In this document: positions 12,251 through 24,593 of the stretch, one piece after another
Numbering within the stretch: position 1 is the first letter of the stretch
Layout of the letters: each line of letters begins with the position of its first letter
NCBI GenBank assembly: GCA_911728435.2
Contig: OU452200.1
Span: 30,705,715 to 30,769,714, forward strand
Length of the DNA stretch: 64,000 bases
Origin: Apoderus coryli
Taxonomy: Eukaryota > Arthropoda > Insecta > Coleoptera > Attelabidae
Reading direction: 5' to 3'
The notes under the pieces: generated by a model
What the model was told of the DNA's origin: nothing
Seen by the model: the letters and a program-made list of their open reading frames with translations, nothing else
Databases searched by the model: none
Position numbers and translations under genes: made by a program

Positions 12251-13734
12251 GGCCACCTAGTCCTCAAAATACCAAATAGATGAAAGTGATGGGGCTAGAT
12301 TTAGGGTAGAAGGAGGGAAGAATCTGCCAGCCCAGTTTGAGGTCTGTTTTTAAGTTGTTTTGACTTTGATCTCGCCTAAGTTTTCTTGTATTGTAGCTTA
12401 TTATAAATGATTTTATGCAGAATTTCAACACTTACAGCCACTTTTTCCAGCTATCAGTTCCACAGTTATGCATCTCTGATGTCTCGGATTTTCACGTCAA
12501 TGTGAGATTCAAGAGATGAAGTTGCAACATGTACCGGTCGTCCACCCGGCCACCTAGTCCTCAAAATACCAAATAGATGAAAGTGATGGGGCTAGATTTA
12601 GGGTAGAAGGAGGGAAGAATCTGCCAGCCCAGTTTGAGGTCTGTTTTTAAGTTGTTTTGACTTTGATCTCGCCTAAGTTTTCTTGTATTGTAGCTTATTA
12701 TAAATGATTTTATGCAGAATTTCAACACTTACAGCCACTTTTTCCAGCTATCAGTTCCACAGTTATGCATCTCTGATGTCTCGGATTTTCACGTCAATGT
12801 GAGATTCAAGAGATGAAGTTGCAACATGTACCGGTCGTCCACCCCGGCCACCTAGTCCTCAAAATACCAAATAGATGAAAGTGATGGGGCTAGATTTAGG
12901 GTAGAAGGAGGGAAGAATCTGCCAGCCCAGTTTGAGGTCTGATTTTAAGTTGTTTTGACTTTGATCTCGCCTAAGTTTTCTTGTATTGTAGCTTATTATA
13001 AATGATTTTATGCAGAATTTCAACACTTACAGCCACTTTTTCCAGCTATCAGTTCCACAGTTATGCATCTCTGATGTCTCGGATTTTCACGTCAATGTGA
13101 GATTCAAGAGATGAAGTTGCAACATGTACCGGTCGTCCACCCGGCCACCTAGTCCTCAAAATACCAAATAGATGAAAGTGATGGGGCTAGATTTAGGGTA
13201 GAAGGAGGGAAGAATCTGCCAGCCCAGTTTGAGGTCTGTTTTTAAGTTGTTTTGACTTTGATCTCGCCTAAGTTTTCTTGTATTGTAGCTTATTATAAAT
13301 GATTTTATGCAGAATTTCAACACTTACAGCCACTTTTTCCAGCTATCAGTTCCACAGTTATGCATCTCTGATGTCTCGGATTTTCACGTCAATGTGAGAT
13401 TCAAGAGATGAAGTTGCAACATGTACCGGTCGTCCACCCCGGCCACCTAGTCCTCAAAATACCAAATAGATGAAAGTGATGGGGCTAGATTTAGGGTAGA
13501 AGGAGGGAAGAATCTGCCAGCCCAGTTTGAGGTCTGTTTTTAAGTTGTTTTGACTTTGATCTCGCCTAAGTTTTCTTGTATTGTAGCTTATTATAAATGA
13601 TTTTATGCAGAATTTCAACACTTACAGCCACTTTTTCCAGCTATCAGTTCCACAGTTATGCATCTCTGATGTCTCGGATTTTCACGTCAATGTGAGATTC
13701 AAGAGATGAAGTTGCAACATGTACCGGTCGTCCA
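12251..13734 (-). repeat. Five-unit 297/298-bp tandem array derived from a mariner transposase gene
   Basis: Units start at 12251, 12548, 12846, 13143 and 13441 and are almost identical; one T-to-A change was seen in unit 3. Read on the minus strand, each unit starts inside a mariner HTH region (GRPVHVATSSLESHIDVKIRD, with a V-x-IIYNKLQYKKT stretch later). It then jumps to the catalytic tail (NLAPS...WYFED-VAG, the third-aspartate region). The unit is therefore an internally deleted transposase piece that was amplified. Stops and frameshifts in each unit exclude coding. Junction C-counts alternate between CCACCCGG and CCACCCCGG, which suggests duplication of a dimer of about 595 bp. Confidence 0.9.
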
Positions 13735-13812
13735 GTATGCTGCTCATCACCGACACGTTTGCAGCCACTTATAAACTGTTCAACCCACTTGTAAATATTC
13801 GAACGGTTTAAA
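13731..13812 (-). pseudogene. Mariner HTH fragment flanking the array
   Basis: Immediately right of the array the minus strand reads LNRSNIYKWVEQFISGCKRV then GDEQHTGRPV, which runs in frame into the first array unit. This is the part of the parent mariner N-terminus that was not included in the repeated unit, so it fixes the origin and orientation of the array. No start codon or upstream remainder is visible. Confidence 0.75.
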
Positions 13813-13884
13813 CAATAATAATAATTTGTTGGAAATATTATACTCTGTAGATATATTTTAAGTATCCATAGAGACAGAAATTAT

Positions 13885-14583
13885 TAGTTAGTTATTATTC
13901 TATGTGGTTATGGGCCTAGACACAGCGTTCTGTTGAAAAAAACTAGTATTTATGTAAAATTATTAAATGTCAAATTGTAGTTGTCATCACTGACAGTGTA
14001 TTTGTCTTGTTAGAAGAAAAAGGCGTTAACAGTGTTTTGGATGAAGATTTTGATAGCATTGTAGATGAAAACACGAAGAAATAATATTTACTTAAATATG
14101 CAAATCAACAATTGTACAGATAAATATATTGATTTGATTAAAGATGCCAAAACTGCAAAGCAAATGATAGTAAGTTTAAAAATTTTTTTGAAAGGAAAAG
14201 TGTATTTACAAAGCTCACGATGAAGAAGAAATTGTTACACATTAAAATTAAAAAGAAATGAAAAATTAGAAGATCATTTCCATAATTTCGATAAGTTGGT
14301 AAGAGATTTAGAAAATGTTGGTGCGAAGATGGATGAAAGTGATAAAATTTGCCATCTCCTGTTATCTATAAATGAACAATACGACACAGTAATAACAGCA
14401 ATTGAGACGTTAAATACAGAAATATCAATGAATTTCGTAAAATCTCGACTTTTGAATGAAGAAATAAAAATTATGAGTAGCGTAGAAGAATTTTTGTAAC
14501 ACAGTTTATAGAATCGTTCTGATAAAGTTTATAGTTGTTAATTAAATATTTACTAATCAAATACTAGTTAGTTATTATTCTAC
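13885..14583 (+). mobile_element. Ty1/copia LTR retrotransposon relic
   Basis: A candidate primer-binding site GGTTATGGGCCTAG at about 13906-13920 resembles the copia type that pairs with part of initiator tRNA-Met. A degraded gag follows it. The motif TAGTTAGTTATTATTCTA just before the primer site recurs at about 14566-14583, which may mark remnants of the two LTR ends. Pol is missing. Confidence 0.6.
14090..14498 (+). pseudogene. Copia-type Gag fragment
   Basis: Broken reading frames give DKYIDLIKDAKTAKQM, a KLKRNEKLEDHFHNFDKLVR segment, then an open stretch (14296-14498) with DLENVGAKMDESDKICHLLL and AIETLNTEISMNFVKSRLL. This order (D-A-K-T-A-K, L-K-L-x-x-N-E-K-L-E-D-H-F, G-A-K-x-x-E-S-D-x-x-x-H-L-L, F-V-K-S-R-L-L) is the core of the UBN2-type Gag of insect copia elements. 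At least one frameshift separates the first and second blocks, and the zinc knuckle is not present. Confidence 0.8.
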
Positions 14584-14599
14584 ATAATTTCCCGATGCA

Positions 14600-15350
14600 T
14601 TTTAACATCTTTGCATGAATCTCACGACAGTAAAAATCTAACAATGCCCGAATGTAGTTTTTCCAAGACAACACGCTCGAATGCAAAATTATCTGGTTAT
14701 TTTGATGCACGAGTGTAATTCGGGGGAATATTTCCCGAATACAAATACCAATTGTTTAAATATTAAATTCCTATTTTTTTTTAGATATTTTTTGACTTGT
14801 CAAACTGATTTTATTTTTAATTATCATGGGTTCACAATGAGATTACCATGGTTACAAACAAAGCAATTATCGAAGTGCTCTTTCGGTTTCTATAGTAAGT
14901 TACCGCTGTAATCAATTGATAATTGCACTTGTCTCATAGGAATTTTTACACATGAGGGAAATATTCAATAAGACTTGACATCTTCAACTAACTGAATTAT
15001 TATTATATATTTACAAATTTAACTTAACAACTGATCAGATGTCAACAAGGAAACCTAAATATAGTGTCGTATTGATTTATAAAGCAAAAATGGCCTATAT
15101 CGAGTGTCTCTCGTTATTTACTGCATGAATCTCGTATCTAGGAGATATCTATTGCACTCTGTAATACAACTAAAACTTATGATCTTTAATGTTTTCAAAT
15201 ATCTATTAGTAACTTTGTTTCAGGTGCTGACAAATTTTATTAACTCTTATCTTACACAATTTTTAATTCCATTTTTATTATATACGTATTATGATTACTA
15301 TAAATCTTAAAATGCGCGGAATTTCTAGAACGATTAGAGTTCATTACTGT
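14600..15350. other. No gene recognised
   Basis: AT-rich intronic DNA with short chance ORFs only. Confidence 0.4.
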
Positions 15351-15360
15351 TATTGCACGT

Positions 15361-16310
15361 ATACAGGATGACTAGAATTTAATATTAACGTATTGAAATC
15401 ATGTTGAATGGTAAGAGTTATAATGTCTTCTTCTCTAAGGCAAAATATGTGCTCATAATAATCCACAAATTAGCAACAGGTAATAAACACGCCAAAATTC
15501 TTGGACCCCACGTAACTTTTAAAACGAAATATTTATCATGATGATGAAGGTCTGCCGAATCATCGAATCGTCGATAGGCTAGGGATTCCCCGCGCTTCAG
15601 TTATCAGAATAGTGCGTTTGTACAAAGAAATTAACAGCGTTGACTGGAGACATGGAACTCGTTATCCTAGGGTAACTAATGCAAAAGAAAATCGGTATGT
15701 AGCAGATTATGTACGTCGGAATCGAACCATAACAGTATCAGCTGTTCGACTCATTTTAGAAGAACGTATGGTCGATTCATTTCCGCAGTAAAACAATACG
15801 GCGGAGACTTCCTGGACCAATTTGCGATTTGAGTACCTAGGTTACTTCCCAGACATAGAGCCGCTCGTCTACAGTGGGCACAGGAATATAGAGACTGGCT
15901 TTGCTCAGTGGCAAAATGTCCTTTTTTTTCTGACGAAACAGATTTGTTTTAATTAGAGAGTTTGGAGAGGGCCAGGGCAACTAGAATGACAATATTTTGT
16001 CAGAGAAGTCGTACCAAGGAGGGACAGTAATGGTTTGGGGAGGAATAATACATGGTCGTGTTACGCAGCTTATTTCCATTCCAGATATGACATTGTTGAA
16101 CCCCTTATTTATCCTCCCCGAATTGGAGCCAATTTCATTTTCATGGCTCCATCGCATGAGATCATGCACTAGAGATTCAGAATATTTAGAGATTACCGTG
16201 GCCAGCAAATTCTCCAGACATGAATCGCATTGAGCACATGTGGGATTTCGTTGGACGAGCAATCTCAAACAGAAAAACAGAATGAATCTTCATATCACCC
16301 TCCACGACTT
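15361..16310 (+). pseudogene. Tc1-type transposase, heavily degraded
   Basis: The plus strand in mixed frames reads RLGIPRASVIRIVRLYKE, VDWRHGTRYPRVTNAKENRY, VADYVRRNRTITVSAVRLIL (second HTH), then RRPGPICDL. The catalytic half starts at AARLQWAQEYRDWLC with F-SDETDLF (first D region), followed by YQGGTVMVWGGIIHGRVTQL. A scrambled end (IGANFIFMAP..., and ALSTCGISLDEQSQTEKQNE, which echoes the usual NPIEHVWDxLGRAI) closes it. Family members run about 340 residues; this covers most of that length but with many frameshifts and stops. A TACAGGATG stretch at 15361 may be the left terminus. Confidence 0.8.
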
Positions 16311-16317
16311 TAAAATT

Positions 16318-16390
16318 TACTTGATTTATTTGGCCATGATGGCTTTCAAAAGCAAATATATATGTTAGTTGTCGAAAATAATCAACGAAT
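16318..16390 (+). repeat. Fragment shared with the arm of the 1-1795 palindromic element
   Basis: GGCCATGATGGCTTT followed by AGCAAATA..ATG and ATAATCAAC matches bases 598-650 of the first element with scattered changes. It is a loose piece of the same family next to the Tc1 relic. Confidence 0.6.
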
Positions 16391-16540
16391 ATTCTGTTAA
16401 TTTAAGAAGATCTTGATATTCGTGATTCTACGGAGAACTTGTGTTAGACATGTGTTTGTACCTATATGCCGCGAATAATCCCAAAACGGTAATTTCGTTA
16501 TCTGTGTTGTTTACAGTTGGCCTATTCTTTTCTACTGTTG

Positions 16541-19426
16541 CCTTGGGCAAAGATTAATCTACACAATAGATAGTCAGCGTATATGGGAAATAAAACAAAA
16601 ATTGAAACTGTCTCGACACGAGCTACATCTATTAGAAAAACATGCAACCATGGAAATTGTAGATGGCGTTATATGTATTGTGTTGAAATAAAATAATCAT
16701 ATGGACAATGTTAGACAAGGACGAGTATACTTTCCCCTACGAGGTGGGAATTTGTTTTTATATTATAGGTATCATATATGCACTACTGTGCAGCAGTGTT
16801 TTTTGTTTAAAATTATATGGTATACGTATACCTATCTACGCAAAGATTAATGTGTATGGACGAAAATAAAAGAAATTACTATAATAGTATAAATATACAG
16901 GGCTGGTTTATTAAATGTTTTAGACAATAATTTTAAATGACTAAAATAATATTATTTTAGTCATTTAATTTTAAATTTCGGATATAAGGATGCATCAAAA
17001 AGTTATATTTAAATTAACGAAATTTGGCGTTATAGATAGGACTTCCGGTTATTACCTGATTCAGTTTTAAGGATCAAACTCAAACAGCAGATTCAACTTG
17101 TCGTTAACATTATGAAAAAATAAATGTCAGAGGCGGGTAAATTAAAGGGGCATACAGGCGTGAAATGCTACCCTAACTTTTTTATGCACATTTTTTGCGT
17201 GTGTTTCAATTCGGAGATGTAAAATCTAACAAATTATATACGTAATAAATGTATCCTTCTGTGATATTGATAGAAAGTCATCGTTATCGCGTAATATCGA
17301 TTTTAAGAAATGTTAATATTAAAAAGGCTGTGCTTTTTACAAGTTGCTGAAGTAAATAAGGTTTGAAATTTCCAGCATGACAATAATTATTTTAAAAAAT
17401 ACGGTTTCGAAATGCAGGATGTAAAAAATTAGAATTTTTAATCTGTTTTTAATGAAAATTTAAATCTATTGAGAAATATGGTTCAGGGTTTTTGTGAAAT
17501 GTATTTTACTCCAAAGATTCTACTCATCGATTATAACCGAATTAATTTACTCAAAAATATCTATACTAGTAAAATAACACAATTATCACAATTAGGTTCA
17601 AATTCTGCAACGCCGAATTGAAAAAAAACTTACAGTCTCCCTAATATTGGTTTTTGTGCAATGATCATAAAACTTTAAAAAACTAACGATTTATGTAGAT
17701 TGTATTGTTAACACGTTTCGTAAAAAGCTTTAAAAACCCACCAACAGGGTGTTAAAAATATCACGACAATAACTTTTTTCATGTTTTAACAAGTACAATC
17801 GTCTGCTTCAGATTGATCCTTAAAAACTGAATAACAGTTTCTCTATATAAAAAAATAAAACTCGTAAATATCATCCCCAAACATTTAATTTGATTACAAT
17901 TACATAACACCATATTTGAAAGTAAATAAAAAAAAAACAGCATTACCTAGTTTGACAGATTTGCAAATTGCAAATCAAAGTATCTATGTATACAGGGTGT
18001 TGCATAAGTACTTGTACAAACTTTAAAGGGTGATTCTTTGACTAATTTTAAGATACAAATTTCATATGTACATGGGTCCGCTACGGCTTGGTTTTCGAGA
18101 TACAGGTAGTTCAAAAAGAATATTATATTTAGGATTATATGCTTGTTCAATAGCATCGCAATTTGGTGCAATTCGGGATACAGGTGTATTGATGACACCA
18201 GAGCTGTCAAAAGAACTAATAAAAAATACGAAAAATAACAAAATACAAATATCATTCAAAAGACAACAATGCACATAATAGTCGGTACCAAGCCAAATAG
18301 GTAGTAGGTAAATATAGATTTATTTTGTTTCGGGCTTGGGCTTGGCACCGACTTATTGTAATCAAAACTACCCACCAAACGGATACATTTAATTTTACGC
18401 AGATGCTCAAAATGTTAACTTTCTTTCATTAATAGAGACCTGTGAAGTGAGCTTACCTCTTACGCCCACGTATTAAGTACTAAGTTTCAGTTATCAGTTA
18501 TAATTTTTTATTTTCCAAGAAAGAGAAACGATATATTTAAAACGGCATTGCGCCGCCCTCATGTATACCTCCGGGGGCGGCATCGAAAATCGCTACACGT
18601 CACAAACTTGTAAATGCTTAGAACTACCCCTATATCAAATTTCTATTTTCTATCTTTTTTGTTTCATACCCAAAGCCCTATTCCTACCGAACTTATTATT
18701 TACCCGAAGAACATTAAAAAGAAGTAAAATTTAAGTACCTAAACCGATAAAGTGGAACTTATACCTGATGAAGAGACAGACTATTATAATAGGTATACCT
18801 AATATAATATAGGTAGCACTGATAATTTTTTTATTATAGGTTTTATAAGATCTACAACAATCTTGTTACATCTTTGCCACATTGTCTACGTGAAATATTT
18901 AGTCAAAAGTATGTTTCTATCTAAAAGCTTTTCATTTAACGATTGTTCGCCACTGATCATGGGACTGGTCTAGTCTTGAAACATGTATGACATGGATTAA
19001 ATATTATTATATTAAATTTAATTCATAGAGATTAGGCTTTTATTTCAATACTGTACTTGTAATAAATCACCCTGTGTGTTTCTTTTACCGACGAATTGGC
19101 AACAGAACGACACACACCACATTCGCTTGTTTTTTTTTCTACCCTCCCTGCGTATCCCCTCCAGATTAATACAGAATTTCATCAATTTCTCTCTCTGACA
19201 ATACAGCATTGCCGGTGCATATCTGTTGCAAATGATCTAAATAATTGTTATACGTTGCGTTTTCTTTTTGATATTAATAAACTACAAAACGGTTTCTGGC
19301 TGTGACAATACTGCTCTATGCTTTACACGCTAGTCTACGCCACGTAGTGGCAGGCATACTTAGAGATGTTCTGATTTTAATGCATTGGGCTGACTATCTA
19401 TTGTGTAGATTAATCTTTGCCTTGGG
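16541..19426. mobile_element. 2872-bp DNA transposon, copy 2 (inverted relative to copy 1)
   Basis: The element is 16548-19419. It is flanked by the direct 7-bp duplication CCTTGGG (16541-16547 and 19420-19426) and has the same terminal repeat, CAAAGATTAATCTACACAAT. It is near-identical to copy 1 in reverse orientation. The 16-bp length difference is accounted for by two small insertions visible by eye: about 9 bp near 16823 (repeated GTATAC) and 7 bp near 17965 (repeated GCAAATT). Both look like slippage duplications. It contains the same internal palindrome near 16950 and no recognisable transposase. Confidence 0.9.
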
Positions 19427-20190
19427 GGAACCGAACTGTTGAAAGTTATTTATCATTCGCTTATATTAGTTTCTGTTTAGGGATATTAAGCCACAAATGT
19501 ATTACACTTTCTTGATATAACTCTGTTTTATTTTCCATAAATAATACATACTTACATTATAATATTCTTCAATTGCAATTTAAGCATTATTTACAATAAT
19601 AAACTAAATGACCTTTCTTTATTCTCCGACAGCCGCATCATCAGCCATGGTTAACCAGATTTATCAAATTCACAAAACGCCCGATTTAAAAAATGTTGAA
19701 TTTTTGGCATTATTTAAATAAATACTTTAATAATTTGTTGTGACCATCCTGTATAAGATCAGAAACTTTCTTTTTGGCACTTCTCTGCTCTAAGTCTTTG
19801 ACTAAAAAAAAAAGAGCTAGTTACGAAAAATGCAGCTCTTATGAAGAAGCTATCAATTAAGTACGGGGCAATTTTTTTCTCCTGAAACTACAAATGTATC
19901 ACAAACGGTTGAAGCTAGGTATAGGAAAATATGATACATGAAATGTACCTAGAAATTTTCGTCGAATCAAACAATACAATATAATACAGGGTGTTCTATT
20001 TAAAATAACAAAGTTTTCAGTTGTCATCGATATTTTAAATAAATAGCACTCAATTTTGATCAGCTGCAATTTAAAAAAATATATATATTTGTGCTTTTTG
20101 AGGTATCGATGGATAGAATTGGGACACCCTATATACCTATTGTTAATCTCACATAAGGGAGTAATGTGTGTTTTTTAACACTATAAATTT
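19427..20190. other. No gene; isolated transposon end
   Basis: Contains a solitary TACAGGGTGTTCTATTTAAA terminus at about 19985 without a partner. Otherwise uninformative. Confidence 0.4.
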
Positions 20191-20194
20191 AGGG

Positions 20195-21893
20195 TTTCTA
20201 ACATGCGTGAAAAATGGAAAGAGCTTAAAAGGCTGAATATACGTAAAAAAAAATTACAAATATTCTCAAATCCTTAAAAGACGTAGATGCCCTCAATGAA
20301 TACTTTACGGGTTCTTCTGTCAGTATTAAACCCCCTGATAGTGACCTCTTAAGATTTTACCTCAATAATAAGTTATTAGATCAGTGTTTTAAATTTTCAA
20401 CAGTTACAGAGGAGACAGTTGTGGGAGTTTTGATGAACAGACAATCGAAGGCTATGGGTCTGGATGGTTTTAACATAACGTTAATTATGCTTTGTTGTCC
20501 ACAAACAATCCGGCATATTACCCATGTAATTAATTCCTGTATTGAGCGGTCTTATTTTCCTCAAGAATGGAAACATGCGAAGGTCATACCATTCTCCAAG
20601 ACATGTAATCCTACTGAGATGAGTGATCTGAGATCAATATCGATTTTGCCGACAATGTCAAAGGTGCTTGAGAAGGTAATTGAATTGCAGATGGTGGACA
20701 ATCAGTCGGGATTTCGGCGCGGTTACAGTTGTACCTCAGCACTTTCGAAAATTACCGATGATATTACCAGAGCTAGTGATAAGAGCAAAGCCACAGTCCT
20801 AATACTTCGCGACTACAGCAAAGCATTTCACATGTTGAATCATGAAATATTGTTGGCGATTCTCGATTGTATGGGTTTTATGGATTCTTCACTGGCTCTA
20901 ATTAGATCTTTTCTAACTAAACGAGTGTAGATGGACATATGTCTGGCACCAGGTCTATTGTGTCGGGTGTTCCGCAGGGTAGCATACTGGGCCCTCTGCT
21001 GTTTACACTATATAGGTCTGCCTTCGCGAAATCGCTTAAACACTGCCAACATCACATGTATGCTGATGATGCCCAGCTATATTATTCGTTTCTTCCGTCT
21101 GAGGTGGCGGTTGCAAATTTATTAATAATTAATGATCTGAGTTCTCTGCTAAAAACTTCAACTGATCATCAACTCAAATTAAATCCGAAGAAATCTGTGT
21201 CGTTACTATTTAGTGGAGAGCATGTCAGAGTGAATCTTCGGGAGAGTTTGAATATTAAGATTGAATCTGATGACATTGAATTCCGGGACTACACTAAAAA
21301 CTTGGGCCTTGTAATGGATTACCGACTGCGCTTTAAGGAGCATCTAACGTCCAAATACACGTAGCATATGGTGCATTAAAACAAATATATCCGCATAGGC
21401 ATTGTCTTACCCGTGAGACGAAAAATATGTTATGTAGGACGTTGGTGTTATGTCATCTGAACTACTGTGATGTTGTTTACGGTCCTTGTCTTGATGGTGT
21501 TGATGCAAGGCGTACTCAAAAATTACAGAATGCCTGCTTGAGATTTGTCTATGGTGTAAGAGGGCGTCAGAGAATCTCAAATAAGTTAAAAGAGGCTAAA
21601 TGGTTAAATATGTATAACTGTCGCATTCTGCATTCGGTTGTATTTACAAACTTTTGAAGTCGGGATCATCGCCGTACCTGCTCGACAGGGTTGTTTTTCG
21701 AACGGACGTTCACAACCTAAATATTAGACGTAAAAGTTTAATCACTATACCCGCACATAGGAAGGCTATTTTTAAACGATCTTTTTCATACAATATAGCT
21801 TCGGTGATTAATAGCTTTACGATTATGGATTTTCCGGCATCATATAAAACCATTAAAAAAAGAATAGAGACATGTTTGTTGCAGCATCAATGA
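20195..21893 (+). pseudogene. Non-LTR reverse transcriptase, broken into four frames
   Basis: The reading begins MREKWKELKRLNIRKKK, then LNEYFTGSSV. RT starts at 20421 with SKAMGLDGFNITLIML (fingers), KHAKVIPFSKTCNP, LRSISILPTMSKVLEKVIE, QSGFRRGYSCTSALSKITDD and ILRDYSKAFHMLNHE, where the first catalytic D-x-S-K-A-F region survives. After a stop at 20930 a second frame gives SGVPQGSILGPLLFTLY and HMYADDAQLYY, the second catalytic motif. Two further frames (21427-21893) give LSHLNYCDVVYGPCLD-type thumb sequence and a C-terminal PAHRKAIFKRSFSYNI stretch. Frameshifts near 21360 and 21650 and the stop at 20930 make it inactive. Confidence 0.9.
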
Positions 21894-22180
21894 GAGGTTT
21901 GGTTTGCGTGACTTCCAATGTAGAATTAATTGGTTATGAAATAATAGGGCATGTTTGTATATTTAAGTTAATACTCAATGTCAAATAATTATTTTTGTGT
22001 TTTTAATTTCTCTAATTATTATTTCTCTACAAGATACAACAGCACTTGACTCGTGTCAAGAAGCTGCAAATACTACCTTTTAGTAACCAAGTGATAATGT
22101 ATTACGTATATTGTAATTTATTGTAAAACACTTGGCTGGTTCTAATAGACGATATAATAATAATAATAATAAATAAACTT
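20195..22180 (+). mobile_element. CR1/Daphne-like non-LTR retrotransposon, 5' truncated
   Basis: A 5'-truncated copy carries the reverse transcriptase region and a 3' end. It closes with an ATA/AATA-rich tail (22149-22180) after a short 3' UTR, as expected for target-primed insertion. The 5' part (endonuclease) is absent; a related endonuclease relic lies separately at 33870-34930. Confidence 0.85.
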
Positions 22181-22559
22181 GCCAAGTAAGTTTTTAAATA
22201 TTTTTTCATAACGAGTATTTCTTGTAAATCAAAATTTTCTACATTTTTCCGTCTTCACTCTAAAGGAAATATAAACGCAAATTTATGTATATTAAGTACA
22301 AAATCTGAAAAACATTAGGTACAAATCAGATGACAAAAATGCCAGCGATGCCTCAGTTGAATTTGCTTCATAATTCTTGCACCATAAAAGGAGATTTGAG
22401 ATGAATTATTTCAAAGACGTGACTTAAAATTAATTAATAGTTATTAGGATCTGATATATAAGACAACATACATTATAAATATATTAAAAAAAAAATTGAT
22501 GCATCACAATGATGGATTTTGGTTTTTAAATGCCACACAAATAGAACTATATCAAGCGT

Positions 22560-23130
22560 TGGCAACATTACCAGTACCACTGTGCGCGAAATGCAAGTAA
22601 AATCTTCTCTGACAGCCAAGCGACCATAAAGGTTCTAAGCTAGACAATATCCACATCAAGAACAGTTTGGAGTTGTGAAAACAGTCTCTTAAGTCTAGGC
22701 AAAAACCATATTGTAACCTGGTCAGATCCCTGGCCCTCTGGTTTCAAGCGGAATGAGATGGCCGATTATCGGACAAGAGAAGGATAATTTATGGGACCAG
22801 AAAATGCAATTAGCATAGCGTTCACCACTTAATACTTAGATGATGATAAAATTCAGAGCTTTTAGCAAAATTATCCAGGTTTGGTATATTCAAAGAAGTT
22901 TACGAATCCATTGACATCAAGAGCCAGGCAGTTGCTGAGTATGCGCAGATCTTATCTGCGCTGCCTGGTGGGACTATATACTGGTCATTTTCATTTGAAT
23001 CATCATTTTTCGAGGTTGAGCCTTTTGGAAAATGCCGAATGCCGGTTGTGTCTGAAGGACGAAGAGACGGCGAAACATGATATGATGTTCCTGTCCAGCC
23101 GTAGATGGACTAGATTCGCAACATTCGGCT
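22560..23130 (+). pseudogene. RNase H and C-terminal zinc-finger part of a non-LTR retroelement
   Basis: IFSDSQATIKVLS and FKRNEMADYRTREG resemble the D-S-Q-A and N-E-x-A-D-x-x-A-R elements of an RNase H domain. In-frame stops interrupt it. From 22881 an 83-codon stretch reads RARQLLSMRRSYLRCLVGLY then TGHFHLNHHFSRL, with ECRLCLKDEETAKHDMM as the C-x2-C...H ending. This is the usual C-terminus of RNase-H-bearing Jockey-group elements (I/R1/Outcast type). RT and endonuclease are absent, and the lineage differs from the element at 20195-22180. Confidence 0.8.
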
Positions 23131-23479
23131 AGGTAGTCCGTCTACCAGCTAGTCTAAAAGAAAACTTACCCAGCAAAATAATGGAAGGAGATTGTGCTAC
23201 TGGGTGAAATATTAATTGGTATGAGTATGTGTGATGTTGTGATGAATTTTACAATTTGCAAAAGGAATGCTTTTTCCTAAGTGTGTGGTATATTAAGACT
23301 CTCACTCACTGCCCGAACACAACTGATGAGTCTCTATTAGCTCTAACTGTCTCCAAGATAGCAATACATGTAAGCCGAATTTTGGACACACATATATGTG
23401 AGTTTAATAAAATAGATAATTTTTGGCAAAGTGGAAAAGATTGCTGGCTTTACTTGCAAACAAAGGATTTTGTTTAAAT

Positions 23480-23555
23480 TAACAGGGCATCAGTCCAATT
23501 TTGTCTAAACAGGCTGAGGCATGGGTCGACAGATACTGACGACATAATTTCACCA
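23480..23555 (+). repeat. Solo copy of the GTCGACAGA..CTGACGA repeat end
   Basis: Matches 48405-48470 (same strand) and 50285-50350 (opposite strand): ATTTTG..TAA, then CATGGGTCGACAGATACTGA, then a TTTC-rich stretch. In the other two positions it forms an inverted pair around THAP exons; here it is alone. Confidence 0.55.
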
Positions 23556-23584
23556 GACATTTTGTTGTAATTCGTTATCTCGTG

Positions 23585-23800
23585 CGGCTATAATATGTTC
23601 TTCGTAAATGTTGGAAATTTGAATCACATTGCTTGCCGCTCACCACTGACCAGTTGTGCTGAAAGCATAGTTGTGTGCAGCAAATTTTCAACATAACTTA
23701 AAGTTGTTCGGGTGTATTATATTATGGAGTTGTTACTTTTTGTCCGGCCATCGATTGTGAACTTTGTTTCACTTGGCATATTGCCTGCTCACATACAATC
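23585..23800 (+). repeat. Eroded retrozyme-like monomer
   Basis: TTCGTAAATGTTGGAAATTT, then TCACA, then TGCCGCTCACCACTGACCAG, CTGAAAGCATAG and GCAAATTTTCAACATAAC follow the same order as the monomers at 63.5-63.8 kb. Farther on, TTGTCCGGCCATCG and GCCTGCTCACA also match. The ribozyme core is CTGACCA instead of CTGATGA and the GAAA half is gone. Confidence 0.6.
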
Positions 23801-24593
23801 TTTTGGTCGTATGTGTTAAGTGATGCATTGGACTTTTAGACCTGTTGAGTGAAATTTGGTCAAAACTAAATATTTATTTATTTTTCTAGTACTTTGCTTT
23901 TGTTAGACCAGCCATTTGGAAGAAGCTTATAAATATTTTTTTAAATCTTAGTCTTGCATCCTGTATATTATGAGCAAACTGCATAGCAGTATTATAACAG
24001 AAGTCATTTATTAAAATATTATGATATAATGTATTCAATTTCTAAATGAAGTTATATAATTTATTATTAACAAAATCTGATTAAATCATAGTAATAAAAA
24101 GTAGACAATTTATTATAAGATATTTCTTTACATTTATACATCCATTTTATTGATATCTACGCCGGCGCGACGTTTTGTTTTTTTGTATGCGTACATTGTA
24201 TCCAATAAGCGTTTTTCTTGTAATTCATTTAAGTGCATAATTTCAATTTCAATCGATTCGAAATTGAAATAAGTGCTATTTTATGGTGTTGGATAAAATA
24301 CTTACAGTAGCGTACTTATTTTACAAAGTTAAACTTATTATTTCATTCATTGAATAAACGTAGAATTATTCATATTCTACTTCACAGAAAATTGTGGCTA
24401 TACCTATAATCTGCTAAATTCTAAAAAAGTATGTATGACGCAGTAGATAGGTATATGTAAAACCTACAATTAAAGCTCATTATTTGGGTATTTCGCCACT
24501 ATGTAAAATAATGAATACTAAACAATATAAACCTTAAATGTGGTGAAGATACGTCGCTGATATATTCAAGATTTGGCCACATAATCAAAAATA

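Noticed and set aside
22149..22180. (ATA)n run as an independent microsatellite
   Set aside because: Better explained as the 3' tail of the non-LTR element it terminates.
23323..23360. CTGATGAGTCT resembling a hammerhead start
   Set aside because: No GAAA, stem II or pairing flanks follow; a chance match.
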